Counted from the first letter of the stretch, positions 34,732 through 45,954 are shown. The stretch: DNA of 64,000 bases from Adiantum capillus-veneris (GCA_014529385.2 CM043945.1:97628612-97692611); one strand, 5' to 3'. Notes: generated by a model not told the origin, from the letters alone. Program-made: numbers and translations.

Positions 34732-34896
34732 TTAAAGGCAATCTATCAGAATGGGTGTTTTTACACTCTCATTTTTTGAAATCTTGGAAGACACCTTTGC
34801 AACCTCATAGCCATGGAAAGAAACTCCTCGAGCAGCCCAGAGCATTGATCTCGTGATGCCATCATCATAGTAAAATTCATTGTCCTCGTCATTGCT
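34732..34896 (-). pseudogene. Coding-like block, unrecognised
   Basis: 54 codons and a stop on the minus strand, acidic at first ('SNDEDNEFYYDDGITRSML') then mixed. The start is undefined. It may belong with the remnant at 33.9-34.2 kb. No family recognised. Confidence 0.25.
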
Positions 34897-35512
34897 ATTT
34901 TTCTTGTGAGCTCCCCTCTATTAGGCTCCCTACCCTGCATTGTTTGAGAAAAAATATTTTTCCAAACATATAAAATTCCTTTTCTTGAATTTAGCATAAG
35001 AGGAAATTTTCAAAAATTAGATTTATTTTTCATGTTTTTACACTATTTTTCTTTATTTTGAGGTGGAATTTCTCCTTTTTCCCTTGCTCTCAGCCGGCAT
35101 TTTTGAAACTGGAAAATGACACTATATTAAGATAATACAGATTTTTTCTCGAAGACTACTACTGTGCGTCCTTGCCTGATAGTTGTCGTCTCTAGATTGC
35201 ATTTCTGCCCTGCACGATGCGACGGCCCATGTTTGCCCTAACTTTTTGTCCTTCACCCCAAGATTCCTATTAATCCCACGCTTTCAAAACTTGACCCACC
35301 TACTATATACTCTTCATGAAACAAAACAATTTATTCAAAGAAGCCTTCAAAGATTGATTTCCCCTTGGACTAGCTAGGGCATTCCCCCTCTTTCCATGCT
35401 CGCCCTCCCCCCTTCCCCTCCCCGTTCCCTCTTGCCATGCTCGCCCTCCCCCAAAACCTCTTTCTGGTGACGCTTTTCCTCCCTTCCCACCACACCACCT
35501 GCTCGCCTTTAG

Positions 35513-35570
35513 CCCCCCCCCCCCCCCCCCCCCCCCCCCCGCCCCCAACACACACACACACACACACAGA
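35513..35570. repeat. Poly-C (28) followed by (CA)n
   Basis: C28, then GC5, then about 11 CA units. Preceded by 120 bp of C/T-rich DNA. Confidence 0.95.
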
Positions 35571-35789
35571 TCCGTGTACTCCCGATTCCGGACCACTCTA
35601 GTGCACCGTTTATGCATAAAAGCTATCTGGCCAGATCCCTTCTTTGAATTATGAGTGGAAAACATGTCATCAAGGCCCCTTATTGCTGTGATTAAGCTAT
35701 GGAAGGGTGTATCATTTTTGTACTAAATGTGAAAGCATTCACTATACTTGGCATTGACGTCCAGTTATGTGTTATAAAATTGCTAGCTT

Positions 35790-35790
<1 letters not shown>

Positions 35791-35820
<30 letters not shown>
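35791..35820 (+). repeat. (CA)n microsatellite
   Basis: 15 CA units just upstream of the PPR pseudogene. Confidence 0.95.
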
Positions 35821-35823
<3 letters not shown>

Positions 35824-35872
35824 AAGCATTGGGAAGGGCAAATTTTATTTTTTTTAAATGACTCCATCCCCA

Positions 35873-35932
35873 CTGGTTTGCTGGTGCAACCAGTCCGCGC
35901 CAACGCGGACTGGTTTTGCAGCAGCAAACCAG
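35873..35932. repeat. Imperfect 60-bp hairpin
   Basis: Outer arms CTGGTTTGCTG/CAGCAAACCAG and an inner perfect 12-bp stem AACCAGTCCGCG/CGCGGACTGGTT with a 4-base loop (CCAA). It lies at the 5' edge of PPR homology and may be a small foldback insertion. Confidence 0.8.
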
Positions 35933-35954
35933 GGAGCTACTAGAGCATGTGGCG

Positions 35955-37075
35955 CCACACGCCTGCCAATAGAGCTAGGTAGGAAAATACATGACGTAAT
36001 TGAAAGAAAAGGACTGCAAAGTGATCTCTCTGTTGGGAACTCCTTGATTGATTTTTATGCCAGGTGCGGACTCTTAGATTTAGCAAAGGAGATGTTTGCG
36101 ACACCTCCATATCGAGACGTGGTATCATGGACTTCAATGATTGGAGGCTGCGCTGATCATGGTCATGGAGAGGAAGCATTGGAGTGTTTAGAACAAATGA
36201 GGGCAATGGGCATCCCCCTGAATGCTGCTACCTATATATGTAGCTTGAAGGCTTGTGGCATCGTAAGTCTCAGAGAGGAAGCTCAGCATATGCACCGTGA
36301 GGTTGAAAGAAAGGGTTTGCTGGCAAATAACCTTGCTGCTTGCAATGTTGTGGTTGATATGTATTCCAAGTGTGGTATGCTTGATTTGGCACATCAAGTA
36401 TTTGACAAGCTTCATTTCAAGACGTGGTCTCATGGACAACATTAATTGATGGGTACGTTGAGCATGGTCAATGCGACAAGGCATTGGACAGTTTTGAAAG
36501 GATGCAATTGGGCAATGTCTCTCCAAATGCAGTCACATACATCTGTATACTGAAGGATTTTTTAATGCTAGGAGCTGTAGATAGGGGACAAGAAATACAT
36601 GCTGAATTGAAACGAAAGCAGAAGATGCAGAACAATCCTATCATTTGCAGCATGGTAATTGATATGTACGCAAAGTGTGGGTCCCTTGATCGAGCACACC
36701 AAGATTTTGATAGCCTTTGTGTCAAGGATGTGATTTCATGGGGACAATGTTAACTGCAAGATACATGGAAGACGACCAGGAAGAGGCATCTATCAACTGC
36801 TTTGAAAAAATGCAACTTGAGGGTGTTACTCCAAATGCTGCCCCCATATGTGTGCAGCTTGAAGGCATATGCTAGCATAGGAGCCATAGATAAGGTTGAA
36901 AAGATACATGAACAAATGGAGATAGAAGGCCTATTGGAGTTGGAACCAGTAATTGGAAACACCTTGGTAGGCTTGTATGCCCAACTGTGGTCGGCTAGCC
37001 AAAGCACAATCTGTCTTTGACAAGCTTGATAATCAAGATGTAGTCTCGTGGTTTGCAATGATTGGTGGCTTTGGG
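35955..37075 (+). pseudogene. PPR repeat protein pseudogene (PLS-type)
   Basis: Pentatricopeptide proteins bind organellar RNA for editing, splicing or stability. Repeats in order: 'GRKIHDVIERKG', 'VGNSLIDFYARCGLLDLAKE' and 'RDVVSWTSMIGGCADHGHGE'; a second set with 'CNVVVDMYSKCGMLDLAHQV'; after a 1-base frameshift near 36,420 'VSWTTLIDGYVEHGQCDKAL' and 'SMVIDMYAKCGSLDRAHQ'; after another near 36,750 'GVTPNA'; then 'EKIHEQMEIEGLLELEP' and 'DKLDNQDVVSWFAMIGGF'. The pattern of P, L and S motifs is typical. No start codon, transit peptide, E or DYW domain is seen. At least four frame changes mark it as dead. Confidence 0.88.
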
Positions 37076-37278
37076 GAGCAGCAACAGTCCTGCCTCCAAC
37101 TGTCTGTGCTGCTAATGAGGATCCCTTGGAAGATTTCTACGTGGCCCTTAGCCCCGATGAGCTGCAACAGCTCCAGCTCACCCTCAAGATCAACGGCCTG
37201 CTCTGCAGGCCTTCCGCTGTCATGCAATCCTCTGACTTCGCTTCTCTAAATTCTTTGAAACAACTCCGTTTTACTTAG
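37076..37278 (+). pseudogene. Unrecognised coding-like fragment fused to the PPR remnant
   Basis: Directly after the last PPR block a frame reads 'NEDPLEDFYVALSPDELQQL' and 'LKINGLLCRPSAVMQSSDF', ending at TAG. Codon use looks protein-coding and differs from PPR sequence. It may be a fragment of a second gene joined by a retrotransposition or rearrangement event. Family unknown. Confidence 0.35.
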
Positions 37279-37548
37279 ATTTTCCACAGATATCCAATTC
37301 TCTTCAGTAGAAGTATTAACTTCCAAAGGACCACTCTCATTGTGATGCAACCATTTTGAAAGGAAATGACAACCTTCTATGCTTCCTTCGTTAATTTTTT
37401 TTATTTTGTAGGCTAGAGTTGTACATTCAACTCCTCTCATGGTCTTGTCCATCCATACAAGGCCAAATTAAAGAATGTCGCTATCTGTAAATCTATTTGA
37501 GTTAAGGAGACTTCAGGAATCAACGTTTTTAACAACTAAGAAAAGTAG
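37279..37548. other. Spacer before copia A
   Basis: Nothing recognised. Confidence 0.4.
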
Positions 37549-37775
37549 TGTTACCATATACATGTGGTAGTCATGTGTGTGAACACACTAGGACCTCCGG
37601 GGCATTTTTTCCCTCTTTAGGAGGTTTTTTCCCCCGTGCATTATATATACGCCCATCACTCTAGGGCTATCTATCTTTCCATTGCACACTAAGTAACACA
37701 CTCTCTATTGTGTGCCTTGAGCTTCCTTCGTCTTCTCCAAGTTGTGTGTGTTTCTCTGCAACCCTAATTCCAACA
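37549..37775 (+). repeat. 5' LTR of copia A
   Basis: TGTTACC...CCAACA, 227 bp. A TATA-like 'TTATATATACGC' lies inside, near 37,641-37,652. Confidence 0.95.
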
Positions 37776-37777
37776 AT

Positions 37778-37789
37778 TGGTATCAGAGC
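37778..37789 (+). other. Primer binding site, initiator tRNA-Met (copia A)
   Basis: TGGTATCAGAGC two bases after the LTR matches the 3' end of plant initiator tRNA-Met. Confidence 0.95.
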
Positions 37790-38119
37790 AGGTCACGTCC
37801 TCCCGGGCTTAGTCGCCAGCTGCTCCAGCACACGCCTGCTCACTTTCTCCGATTTTAGTGAGATTTGGCGAGCGTTCGTAGGTCGACAAAAATTTTGATT
37901 TGAGCTCAGAATTTCGATTTGGGCTCATTTCGGCCTCCGTTTCCACTATAGGCAGTACTGCACAGGCTATTTCGTCATTTTGTGCATAATTTATGTCAGT
38001 GCTGTTTTTTGCATAACAAGTCGTTTTAGTCTTCTACGGTTTGTGCTATATAGCACAGGTTGTTCCCGCTCCGTTTCTCCTATTTTTGGGCAGTTTTCAC
38101 ATCAGGTGCAGCGTTTACC

Positions 38120-38961
38120 ATGGCTGACAACAACAACACAGATGTGTTCAAGATGTTTGTTGCTGAGGACAGGTTGGATGGGGACAACTACCCTATGTGG
38201 GCTTATATGATGCAACATGTTCTTGTGTCAAAGGGTGTCTAGAACATTGTGCAAGGCATTGATGTACGTCCTGGTTCTGAGGATGTAGGCGATGTTGAGG
38301 ATGTTGCAGGTCTTGCTGCAAGGATTGCAACTGTTAGAGTTGTTTTGCCTATGGCAGAACAAGCTCGTTGGGATGTTAAGGATGCGCAGGTTCATGCATT
38401 GATTGCATTGTCTGTGAAGCTCACCATTGTTCCTCACATCCATTCAGCAAAATCTGCAACACAGGCTTGGGATATTTTAGCAGGTCTTTATGCAAGCCGC
38501 AATGAGGCTAAAATTGCTTTGCTGCGTAAAGAGCTGGAGTCGAAGATTATGCATGAGGAAGATGATATGGACACTTTCCTTGCTAGTGTCAAGGATATCA
38601 ATGAGCAGCTTATTTCTGAAGGTGAAATCATTTCAGACAGTTCCCTTGTGCAGACTGTTCTTGATGCCTTACTAGATTCCTACCAGACTTTTGCTAGTAC
38701 TTGGAGACTGATGACCCAAGGAAATCCTGAAGTTGTCAAGTTTGATGCATTATGCACATTGCTATTGCAAGAGTCGCTTTCTAGAAAAAACAGGACTAGG
38801 TAGTGTACAGTTGAACAGGCTTTTATTGCTTCTCAAAGAAAGGGTGGTAACAGTAATGTAACCACTTCTTATGGTTTTGCTGCGAGTGGCAAAAATTCTG
38901 TTCCTAATGCTTCTGCTGCAGTACTTCGTCTGGCAATTCTGGTGATAAGGGCAAAAAGAAG
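38120..38961 (+). pseudogene. Gag of copia A
   Basis: Starts MADNNNTDVFKMFVAEDRLD. Stop TAG at 38240 replaces a Trp expected from copia B ('SKSIRNIVQAID' context), after which the same frame runs to TAG 38803. Copia gag (UBN2-type) features: 'DGDNYPMWAYMM', 'AKSATQAWDILAGLYASRNE' and 'LVQTVLDALLDSYQTFASTW'. A single-base shift near 38,930 precedes the zinc knuckle. Confidence 0.88.
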
Positions 38962-40860
38962 ATGCGTTGCCATTATTGTAAAGCCAATGATCACTTGATC
39001 AAGTCGTGTCCTAAGTTGAAGGCCAAAGAGGCTAAGAAGAAAGAGGGTGGTTCCACTGCAAATGCTGGTTCCACTACAAATGAAGCCATTGTTGAGTCTT
39101 CTGTGAAAGGAGACTATGTTGCTGATGTTGATGCAGAATGGGCTTTTAGCGTAGAGAGCACTTACAATCCTGCTATCCATGATGCATGCTTGTCAGTTGC
39201 TACAGATTCCCATGTGTGGTATTTCGACAGTGGTGCTACAAAGCACATTACCTCGCATCGTGAATTGTTTACCTCTCTTGTGTCTGTCCCTCATGGGAAT
39301 TCAGTGACTTGTGCCAACAATGCCTCTTATCCAGTTCAGGGAGTTGGAAAGATTATGCTCACTGCTGCTAATGGTAGTTCCTTCACACTTGTTGATGCAC
39401 TTTATGTACCTGGGATCAAGAAGAATCTCTTGTCTGTATCCGCACTTGCTAGGCTTGGACTTGTAGTCAAATTTGTGGATGACAGATGTACAGTTCATGA
39501 TCTCAGTTTTGGTGATGAAATTGTTGCATCTGGGCTTTTGTGTCGTGGGCTGTATAAGCTCACTTTGTATGACAAGTGTGGAAAAAATTTTGCAAATGCT
39601 GTTGCAAATTCAAGGGCTATTTCACATGCAAAACTTTGGCATGCACGTTTTGGTCATCTGAATTTTGCCAGTTTGCTGCGTTTGCAGAAATCTGATATGG
39701 TTGCTTCTTTGCCACCTCTTGAAGCACCTGTCAAACATGTTTGTGAAGGCTGTATTTTGGGTAAGATGCAGCGTTCTAAGTTTCCAAAGGATGGTTCAGT
39801 TCGGGCCACATGCAGGTTGCAGCTTGTGCATAGTGATATTTGTGGGCCCATGCAAACTCCGTCCTTGGGCAATTACCTGTACTTCGTGACTTTCATTGAT
39901 GATTACTCCAGGCATGCATGGGTATTTCCGCTTAAAGCGAAGTCCGAAGTTTTTATGTGCTTCAAACAGTTTCTGGCTATGGCTGAAAATGTCTCGAAAT
40001 GTACTATGGGCACCCTCCGTTCTGATCGAGGGGGGGAGTATATGTCTCATGAATTTAATGCATTTCTGGCTAGTCATGGGATAAAACACCAATGTACAGT
40101 GCCTTATACACCTCATCAAAATGGTGTTGCTGAGAGGAAAAACAGGTCACTGACGGAAATGGCACGATGTATGGTCAAAAGTCAAGCTTTGCCGCATTCT
40201 TTTTGGCTTGATTCCATTATGTGTGCCACTTATGTAATTAACAGGTGTCCTACGAAAGCTTTGCAGTCTATTACTCCATATGAAGCATGGCATGATAGAA
40301 AGCCTTCTATTGAGCACATGCGTGTTTTTGGCTGTTTGGAATATTCTTTGGTGCCACAAGTGCAACGCAGAAAATTGGATGATAAGGCTGTCAAATGTTT
40401 TTTTTTTGGTTATAGTGCTGAAATCAAAGGTTACAGGTTGTATCATCCACAAACAAAACGTATTCTGGTTTTACGGGATGTAGTGTTTGTGGAAGATTCT
40501 GTTCAACCCTTGCTATCATGTACTAGAGACAGTAATATAAGCTCACAGGACATTTATGACACTTTGTTGCCTCTTTTCAGTGGTGGAAATACGAATGTAA
40601 GTTCCAATGAGGCAAATGTACATCCTATGGGGGTTTCTGAAAATGTTATAGATCAGCCTATTTTACTGATGCAGATGTACATGATGTACTTGATGAGGAA
40701 AGGGCTGAAAATGAGCAGGCTAGAGGTATGCCAAAATGGCTGGTGCACACTTTGCGTGACAGTAAATTGGATGCACCTTTGTCTAGTCGTACTCGTTCAG
40801 GCTCTCGCCATGCGTCTTATGCATCAGATTGTTATACTTTGGCTGTGTCTACTTACATGA
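38962..40860 (+). pseudogene. Zinc knuckle, protease and integrase of copia A
   Basis: The open frame begins with the gag zinc knuckle CHYCKANDHLIKSC (CX2CX4HX4C). The protease has 'WYFDSGATKHIT' (~residue 90). A pre-integrase zinc-binding region follows ('LWHARFGHLNF', 'CEGCILGK'). The integrase core has all three catalytic residues: 'HSDICGPM', 'RSDRGGEYMS' and 'QNGVAERKNR'. 'VFGCLEYSLVP' and 'GYRLYHPQTKRIL' follow. A frameshift near 40,660 makes the last ~60 residues meaningless. This is the best-preserved part of the element. Confidence 0.93.
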
Positions 40861-41598
40861 TGTTGAGGAGCCTCTGACTTTTGATGAAGCACAAAATTCA
40901 GAAAATTGGATGGTTGCCATGCAATCAGAATATGATGCACTTATAGAAAATGACACATGGACTTTATGTGATTTGCCTCCTGGCAAAAAGGCCATTGGTA
41001 CGAAGTGGGTTTACAAGTTGAAACGCAAGCCGGATGGTGAGATCGATCGCCATAAGGCTCGACTTGTTGCAAAGGGTTATGCACAGCAAAAAGGCATAGA
41101 TTATGAAGAGACTTTTGCTCCCACTTGTCGTATGACTACTGTGCGTTTTCTATGTGCATTGGCAGCTCATTTTGGTTGGGATGTACATCAATCAGACATT
41201 GTTACTGCATTCTTGAATGGTGACATATTTGAGGAAGTTTATGTAACGCAGCCTCGCGGTTTTGTCATAAAAGGACAAGAGGACAAAGTGTGCATATGTA
41301 AGAAGTCTTTGTATGGGTTGAAGCAATCTCCTCGTGCTTGGTATGAGAAAGCTGACACTCATTTGGTCAAACAAGGCTTTCGTAACAGTCCAATAGAAAG
41401 CACATTGTATGTAAAGCGTGAGGGTGATGTACTTCTCATTGTGGTTCTTTATGTTGATGATTTGTTGATCACTGGCCCAATGAGAGACATATTGCTGAAT
41501 TTAAGGCTGATTTGAATGCTACTTTCAAGATGAAATATTTGGGGCTATTGCATCATTACTTGGGTATATAGTTTAAGCACTGTGATGGTGGTATTGCC
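40661..41598 (+). pseudogene. Reverse transcriptase of copia A
   Basis: Homology resumes in a new frame ('ASDCYTLAVSTY' is followed by 'EEPLTFDEAQNSENWMVAMQ', 40,865 on). RT blocks include 'GTKWVYKLKRKPDGEIDRHK', '[19 protein letters not shown]', 'LYGLKQSPRAWY' and the catalytic YVDD at 41450-41461. A frameshift near 41,480 and a stop near 41,570 follow. Confidence 0.92.
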
Positions 41599-42312
41599 TT
41601 GTGTCAAAAAAGCTACATAGAGACATTGATATGTAAGTTTGGACTTGAGGATTGCAAACCTATTGCCACTCCCATGGAAACAGGTTTGAAGTTAAGTCTA
41701 CATGATGCTGGCGATCCTGTTGATGTCACTCTTTACCAAACTGTTGTTGGCTGCCTCATTTATGTATTCAACACGAGGCCGGATATTCAGTTTGCAGTCT
41801 CACAGGTCAGCAGATTTATGCATAGCCCAGGGTCTAAGCATTGGCAGGATGTCAAGAGGATTTTCGGCTACCTTAGTGGCACTTTACATCTTGGCTTGTT
41901 TTATCCCAAGGGGGGATCATTGCCGCCAGACTTACATGCTTTTTTGGACTCAGATTGGGCTGGTTGTTTTGACACGCGAGTGTCCACAAGTGGTTTTTAT
42001 TTCATGCTTGGCAGTTCATGTATATCATGGTTGAGCAAGAAGAAACCTACTATGGCCACTTCGAGTTGTGAGGTTGAGTACAAGGCAGTCTTCACAGCTA
42101 CGGTTGAGTGTGTATGGCTCAGACGCCTTATGGCTGATTTGGGTGTTGGACAGGACATTGCCAACACTATCTACACTGACAGTCAGAGCGCATTGGCAGT
42201 TGCGAGGAACCCAGTTTTTCATGCTCACACAAAGCACATTGAGGTGCATTACCACTATGTCAGGGAGAGGCTCTCAGCAGGAGAGATCAGCTTGGCTTAT
42301 GTGCCAACATAG
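41599..42312 (+). pseudogene. RT thumb and RNase H of copia A
   Basis: 'YIETLICKFGLEDCKPIATP' and 'CLIYVFNTRPDIQFAVSQVS' are the RT connection. RNase H removes the RNA strand, and its catalytic residues are seen in 'FLDSDWAGC', 'SSCEVEYKA' and 'YTDSQSAL'. The frame ends TAG 42310 in 'LAYVPT', a few codons before the expected end. 'LSHEKLEAFRKTLGLL' continues after it. Confidence 0.92.
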
Positions 42313-42454
42313 ATCTTTTCACAATGGCATTGTCTCATGAGAAGCTTGAAGCTTTCCGCAAAACTTTGGGCTTACTCCCCTTGTGGATTGATCCTGTCCT
42401 CAGGGCATGGCACTTCCCTTTACTCATGTGCCAGCTCTCGTTCACCGCATCACT

Positions 42455-42466
42455 CCAGGGGGGATT
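42455..42466 (+). other. Polypurine tract of copia A
   Basis: CAGGGGGGATT abuts the 3' LTR. Confidence 0.88.
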
Positions 42467-42693
42467 TGTTACCATATACATGTGGTAGTGATGTGTGTGA
42501 ACACACTAGGACTACCGGGGCATTTTTTCCCTCTTTAGGAGGTTTTTTCCGCCGTGCACTGTATATACGCCCATCACTCTAGGGCTATCTATCTTTCCAT
42601 TGCACACTAAGTAACACACTCTCTATTGTGTGCCTTGAGCTTCCTTCGTCTTCTCCAAGCTATGTGTGTTTCTCTGCAACCCTAATTCCAACA
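42467..42693 (+). repeat. 3' LTR of copia A
   Basis: 227 bp, same ends as the 5' LTR, 8 substitutions, no indels. Confidence 0.95.
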
Positions 42694-42826
42694 AGCAACA
42701 ACTAATAAAAATCTATTTATTTCATATGAGTCTCATAGAAGTGGGCCCTTCATTTGTGTTCTTAGAAAAACTTAACATGGATTAACTGTTAGTCAAGTAT
42801 AGTAAAAAGTAATAGAAAATTTGTAC

Positions 42827-42994
42827 CTCAAGAATCTTGTTGAGATGGCCATGAAGCAGTTGGGTATGCTTCGTCTCATCATGCATTGGGCACATTATGT
42901 CATTATCGCCAATGTATACGACATCAATGTAGTTATCGTTGGTAGATCCACAGCTTGTTGCTCTCATTTCCTCCACCATCCACCCAGTGTTGAG
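42827..42994 (-). CDS. Isolated exon-like block with good splice sites
   Basis: On the minus strand a 168-bp open stretch (56 codons, phase 0) begins after a textbook acceptor ('CTCCCTTTTCTCTTGCTAG') and ends GAG before GT. It encodes 'LNTGWMVEEMRATSCGSTND' then 'NYIDVVYIGDNDIMCPMHDE' and ends 'HGHLNKILE'. The protein family is not recognised and no neighbouring exon was found in flanking DNA. It may be an exon of a host gene whose other exons lie far away, or a captured or relic exon. Copia A lies immediately to its left. Confidence 0.45.
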
Positions 42995-43238
42995 CTAGCA
43001 AGAGAAAAGGGAGGGAAGCTCAAGGGTGTTGCACTATGAAGCTGAGAGGATACAGAGAGTGGGCTTGTTTTTGCTTACAAAAGAGGAGTTTTTTCAAGCT
43101 TTAGTATGTTCTCGGATAGCATCATAGGCTTAGGAGGTTGTGTTTGAATTTTTTGCAAAATCTAGTGCCAAATTTTTGAGAGGAAGCATGCCACATGGAA
43201 TTGAATTATATTTGTTTCAAGTATGAAGACTACCCGGA

Positions 43239-43799
43239 ATGGCTGAGTCAGACAATGTCAATTGGGTGCACCTAGCAACAACTATAGATACATGGGGAGC
43301 TAGAGGAACAACCTGGGTAACACCAGATGGGGAAGAGATACCACACATTGCACCAGTAAACATGTTAGGTGTAGCGCATGTAACATCTGATGATAAGAAA
43401 GAGGCACACCTACCTGAGAGTGAAACTGATGATTCCTCAAAGGCTTTAGGTCAATACACATCGGAAACGGAATCTCAGGAAGAAATGGATTCAGAACCTG
43501 AGGAAACATCGAGTGAACCAAGTATGGAAACTGAACACTCAAGGCCTAGTACGACTGTCTATGGTAATTTATATGAGAGTGAAGAAGATACAAGCGAAGA
43601 CCTATCAGGCGAGTCGAGTTCAAACATTTACCAAAATCAAAACCTTAACAAGAAACAAAGGTCATATAAGAGACGACGATATCGAGCAAATGTGAGAGCT
43701 AGGATAAACAAGGAAAGATCTACTGTAGAATGGCTTAGCTATCTAGGGGCATGTGATGCTCATCGAAAGCTAGTAGACAATTGGGGTGAACATCTCTAG
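43239..43799 (+). pseudogene. Acidic, Ser-rich spacer upstream of RT (element E)
   Basis: 186 codons. Residues 55-125 are very acidic with repeated 'ESE/EED' ('ETESQEEMDSEPEETSSEPS'). Residues 130-160 are basic ('KKQRSYKRRRYRANVRARIN'). It occupies the protease-RT spacer position. No domain recognised. The stop at 43797 separates it from the RT frame. Confidence 0.55.
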
Positions 43800-43805
43800 A
43801 GTGTC

Positions 43806-45478
43806 ATGTGGTGCAGCCCGCGACCCATTGACCTCGCTCAATTGGAGGTTACAGAGCTGAAATTGAGTCAAACTATAAGAAGACGTCAAAACCGAGAGTT
43901 AGCTCAACAACAAAAGGAGGCAGAACTAAAAGAAAGGTCTCTGTTAGGACAAGAGCCTGCTGACTTACATACGGCTCCTGAACATTTTAAATCTTATACC
44001 ACGGGGGAGCGAAAGGTTGTGTATGCCAAAGCCCAACCAATACCTAACAATGGAAGCAGTGGAGTCTATGATGGTCCAGCGGTAGTTAAAGAGATAGAAT
44101 TAGCAGAACCATGTGAGGAGTCTAAACCAGTCTTTCTTGCTCAAGACCTTACCGAAACTGAAGAGGTTGTACTTAAGGAGCTCCTCAAGGAATACAAGGA
44201 TATCTTTGCTTGGACATATCATGACATGAAGGGCGTTCCACCTTCTGTGGTGCAACATACAATTCCCATGATCAACACTGCTAAACCTGTCCAGCAACGA
44301 CCCTATCCAATGAATCCTAAGTACGCCAAAATTGTACAAGAGGAGATTGAAAAACTTATCCAATGTGGATTCATATACCCTATTGAGCACTCAGAATGGG
44401 TTTCTCCAATAGTCATTGTGCCAAAAAAGAATGGGAAACTAAGAGTGTGTGTGGACCTCAAGAAAGTTAATGCAGCCACTAGGAGAGATCATTATCCCTT
44501 GCCATATTCAGAACATGTGCTTGAAAGAGTTGCGGGCATGGAAGCTTATAGCTTTTTAGATGGGTACTCTGGTTACAATCAAATCACAATTGCATTAGAG
44601 GACCAAGCTAAAACTTCTTTTATCACAGAGTTTGGAGTGTTTGCATTTCGTGTTATGGCTTTTGGCTTAACGAATGCCCCTGCTACATTCCAACGATTAA
44701 TAAACACTGCGTTTAAAGAATTTCTAAGGGAGTTTTGTGAAGCTTTCCTAGACGACCTTTGTGTTTATTCTTCTTGGGAGAAGCATTTGTTATATCTACG
44801 AAAAATATTTGAAAGGTGCAGATTTTATCGCATCTCATTGAACCCTTTCAAATGCCAATTTTGGGTTAAGCATGGAGTCATTCTAGGGCATATAGTGTCC
44901 AAGAACGGGATATCCACAGATGAGAGTAAGATTAAAGCCATTGCCGATTTGCCACCACCTACAAACTATAAAGGAGTTCAAAGATTTATGGGCCATGTTG
45001 GTTATTATCGAAGGTTTATTTTAAACTTTGCCGAGATAGCGCATCCATTGTACAAGCTTCTTATCGAGTTTCACTGGACGGAAGAATGTCATCAATCTTA
45101 TGAGTTATTAAAGAAGGCCCTAACAAGTGCTCCAATCCTGCGAACACCTGATTGGAATGTACCTTTTCATGTGCATATTGATGCATCAAATTTTGCTATT
45201 GGGTGTGTTCTAACTCAACCAGGAGAACATAAATTGCACTACCCTATTAGCTTTGCAAGTCGCCAATTAAATGATGTCGAGATGAACTACACTACTATAG
45301 AACGCGAAGGTCTAGCTATGATTTACGCAGTAAAGAAATTTCGCTATTACCTTCTTGCTACCAAGTTTGTGTTTTATGTGGATCATCAAGCATTGCTATA
45401 TTTGGTAAACAAGCCGTGTTCCACAGGTCGAATTACACGATGGTTGTTAATTCTTCTTGAGACTTCACCGTTGTTGTG
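43806..45478 (+). pseudogene. Reverse transcriptase and RNase H (element E)
   Basis: 557 codons without a stop. RT: 'IFAWTYHDMKGVPPSVVQHT', 'WVSPIVIVPKKNGKLRVCVD', 'YSFLDGYSGYNQI', 'AFGLTNAPATFQR' and catalytic FLDD at 44745-44756. RNase H: 'FHVHIDASNFAIG', 'YTTIEREGLAMIYAVKKFRY' and 'YVDHQALLYL', where the usual Thr-Asp is Val-Asp. All catalytic acids look present. It ends at TGA 45476 by a small frameshift, because 'FTVVVRPGRKHVMADHLSR' continues in the next frame. Confidence 0.93.
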
Positions 45479-45802
45479 AGGCCTGGGAGAAAACATGTCA
45501 TGGCGGATCATTTATCTCGTATCCCTAATGGCGAAGCTCCTGCGGGGGTTGATGATGAATTTCCTGATACTCCTTTGTTCATTGTTGAGACAATGCCTGA
45601 ATGGAGTGAAAAGATTGTTAACTTCTTAGTTAATGGTTTTCCACCCAAAGAGCTGCGAAAAGATATAGCTCGTCTAGATGGAGTTGAAACCATTGGATTC
45701 CTTAATGGGAGTAAATTCAAAAGATATTATGATCCTCTAAGCCAGGAAGAGTTGCAAGCCATCCATCAAAAGAAGGCTGCCAAGGAACAAGCAGAGCTTT
45801 AA
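45446..45802 (+). pseudogene. RNase H-integrase junction with integrase core deleted (element E)
   Basis: 'RPGRKHVMADHLSRI' and 'IVNFLVNGFPPKELRKDI' are the usual linker before integrase. The sequence then changes abruptly to 'LDGVETIGFLNGSKFKRYY', the usual end of integrase. The zinc finger and the catalytic DDE core are absent, a deletion of several hundred codons near 45,660. The copy cannot integrate itself. A basic/acidic helix ('RVEARERQQRLRRQREA') follows after TAA 45800. Confidence 0.8.
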
Positions 45803-45954
45803 AAAATCCAAGCAAGAGTTGAGGCTCGAGAACGACAACAACGTCTTAGACGCCAACGAGAGGCTAATCTGGGAATCACGCAAGAATTTTTCGAGGACAC
45901 AGATGACGACTCATTAGAATCTGAGTCACCCTACGATACCCAATTGAGCTAAGT

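Larger units (their letters stand above)
37549..42693 (+). mobile_element. Copia element A, full length, decayed
   Basis: A 5.1-kb Ty1/copia retrotransposon with two 227-bp LTRs (8 differences, about 96.5% identity), an initiator tRNA-Met primer site, gag, protease, integrase, RT and RNase H in copia order, and a polypurine tract. The polyprotein is broken by in-frame stops (38240, ~41,570, 42,310) and frameshifts (about 38,930, 40,660 and 41,480). A 5-bp target duplication is not clear (AGTAG against AGCAA). Copia B at 56.8-60.8 kb belongs to the same family. Confidence 0.95.

Noticed and set aside
37544-37548. Target-site duplication of copia A
   Set aside because: Left AGTAG and right AGCAA match at only three of five positions, so it cannot be claimed.
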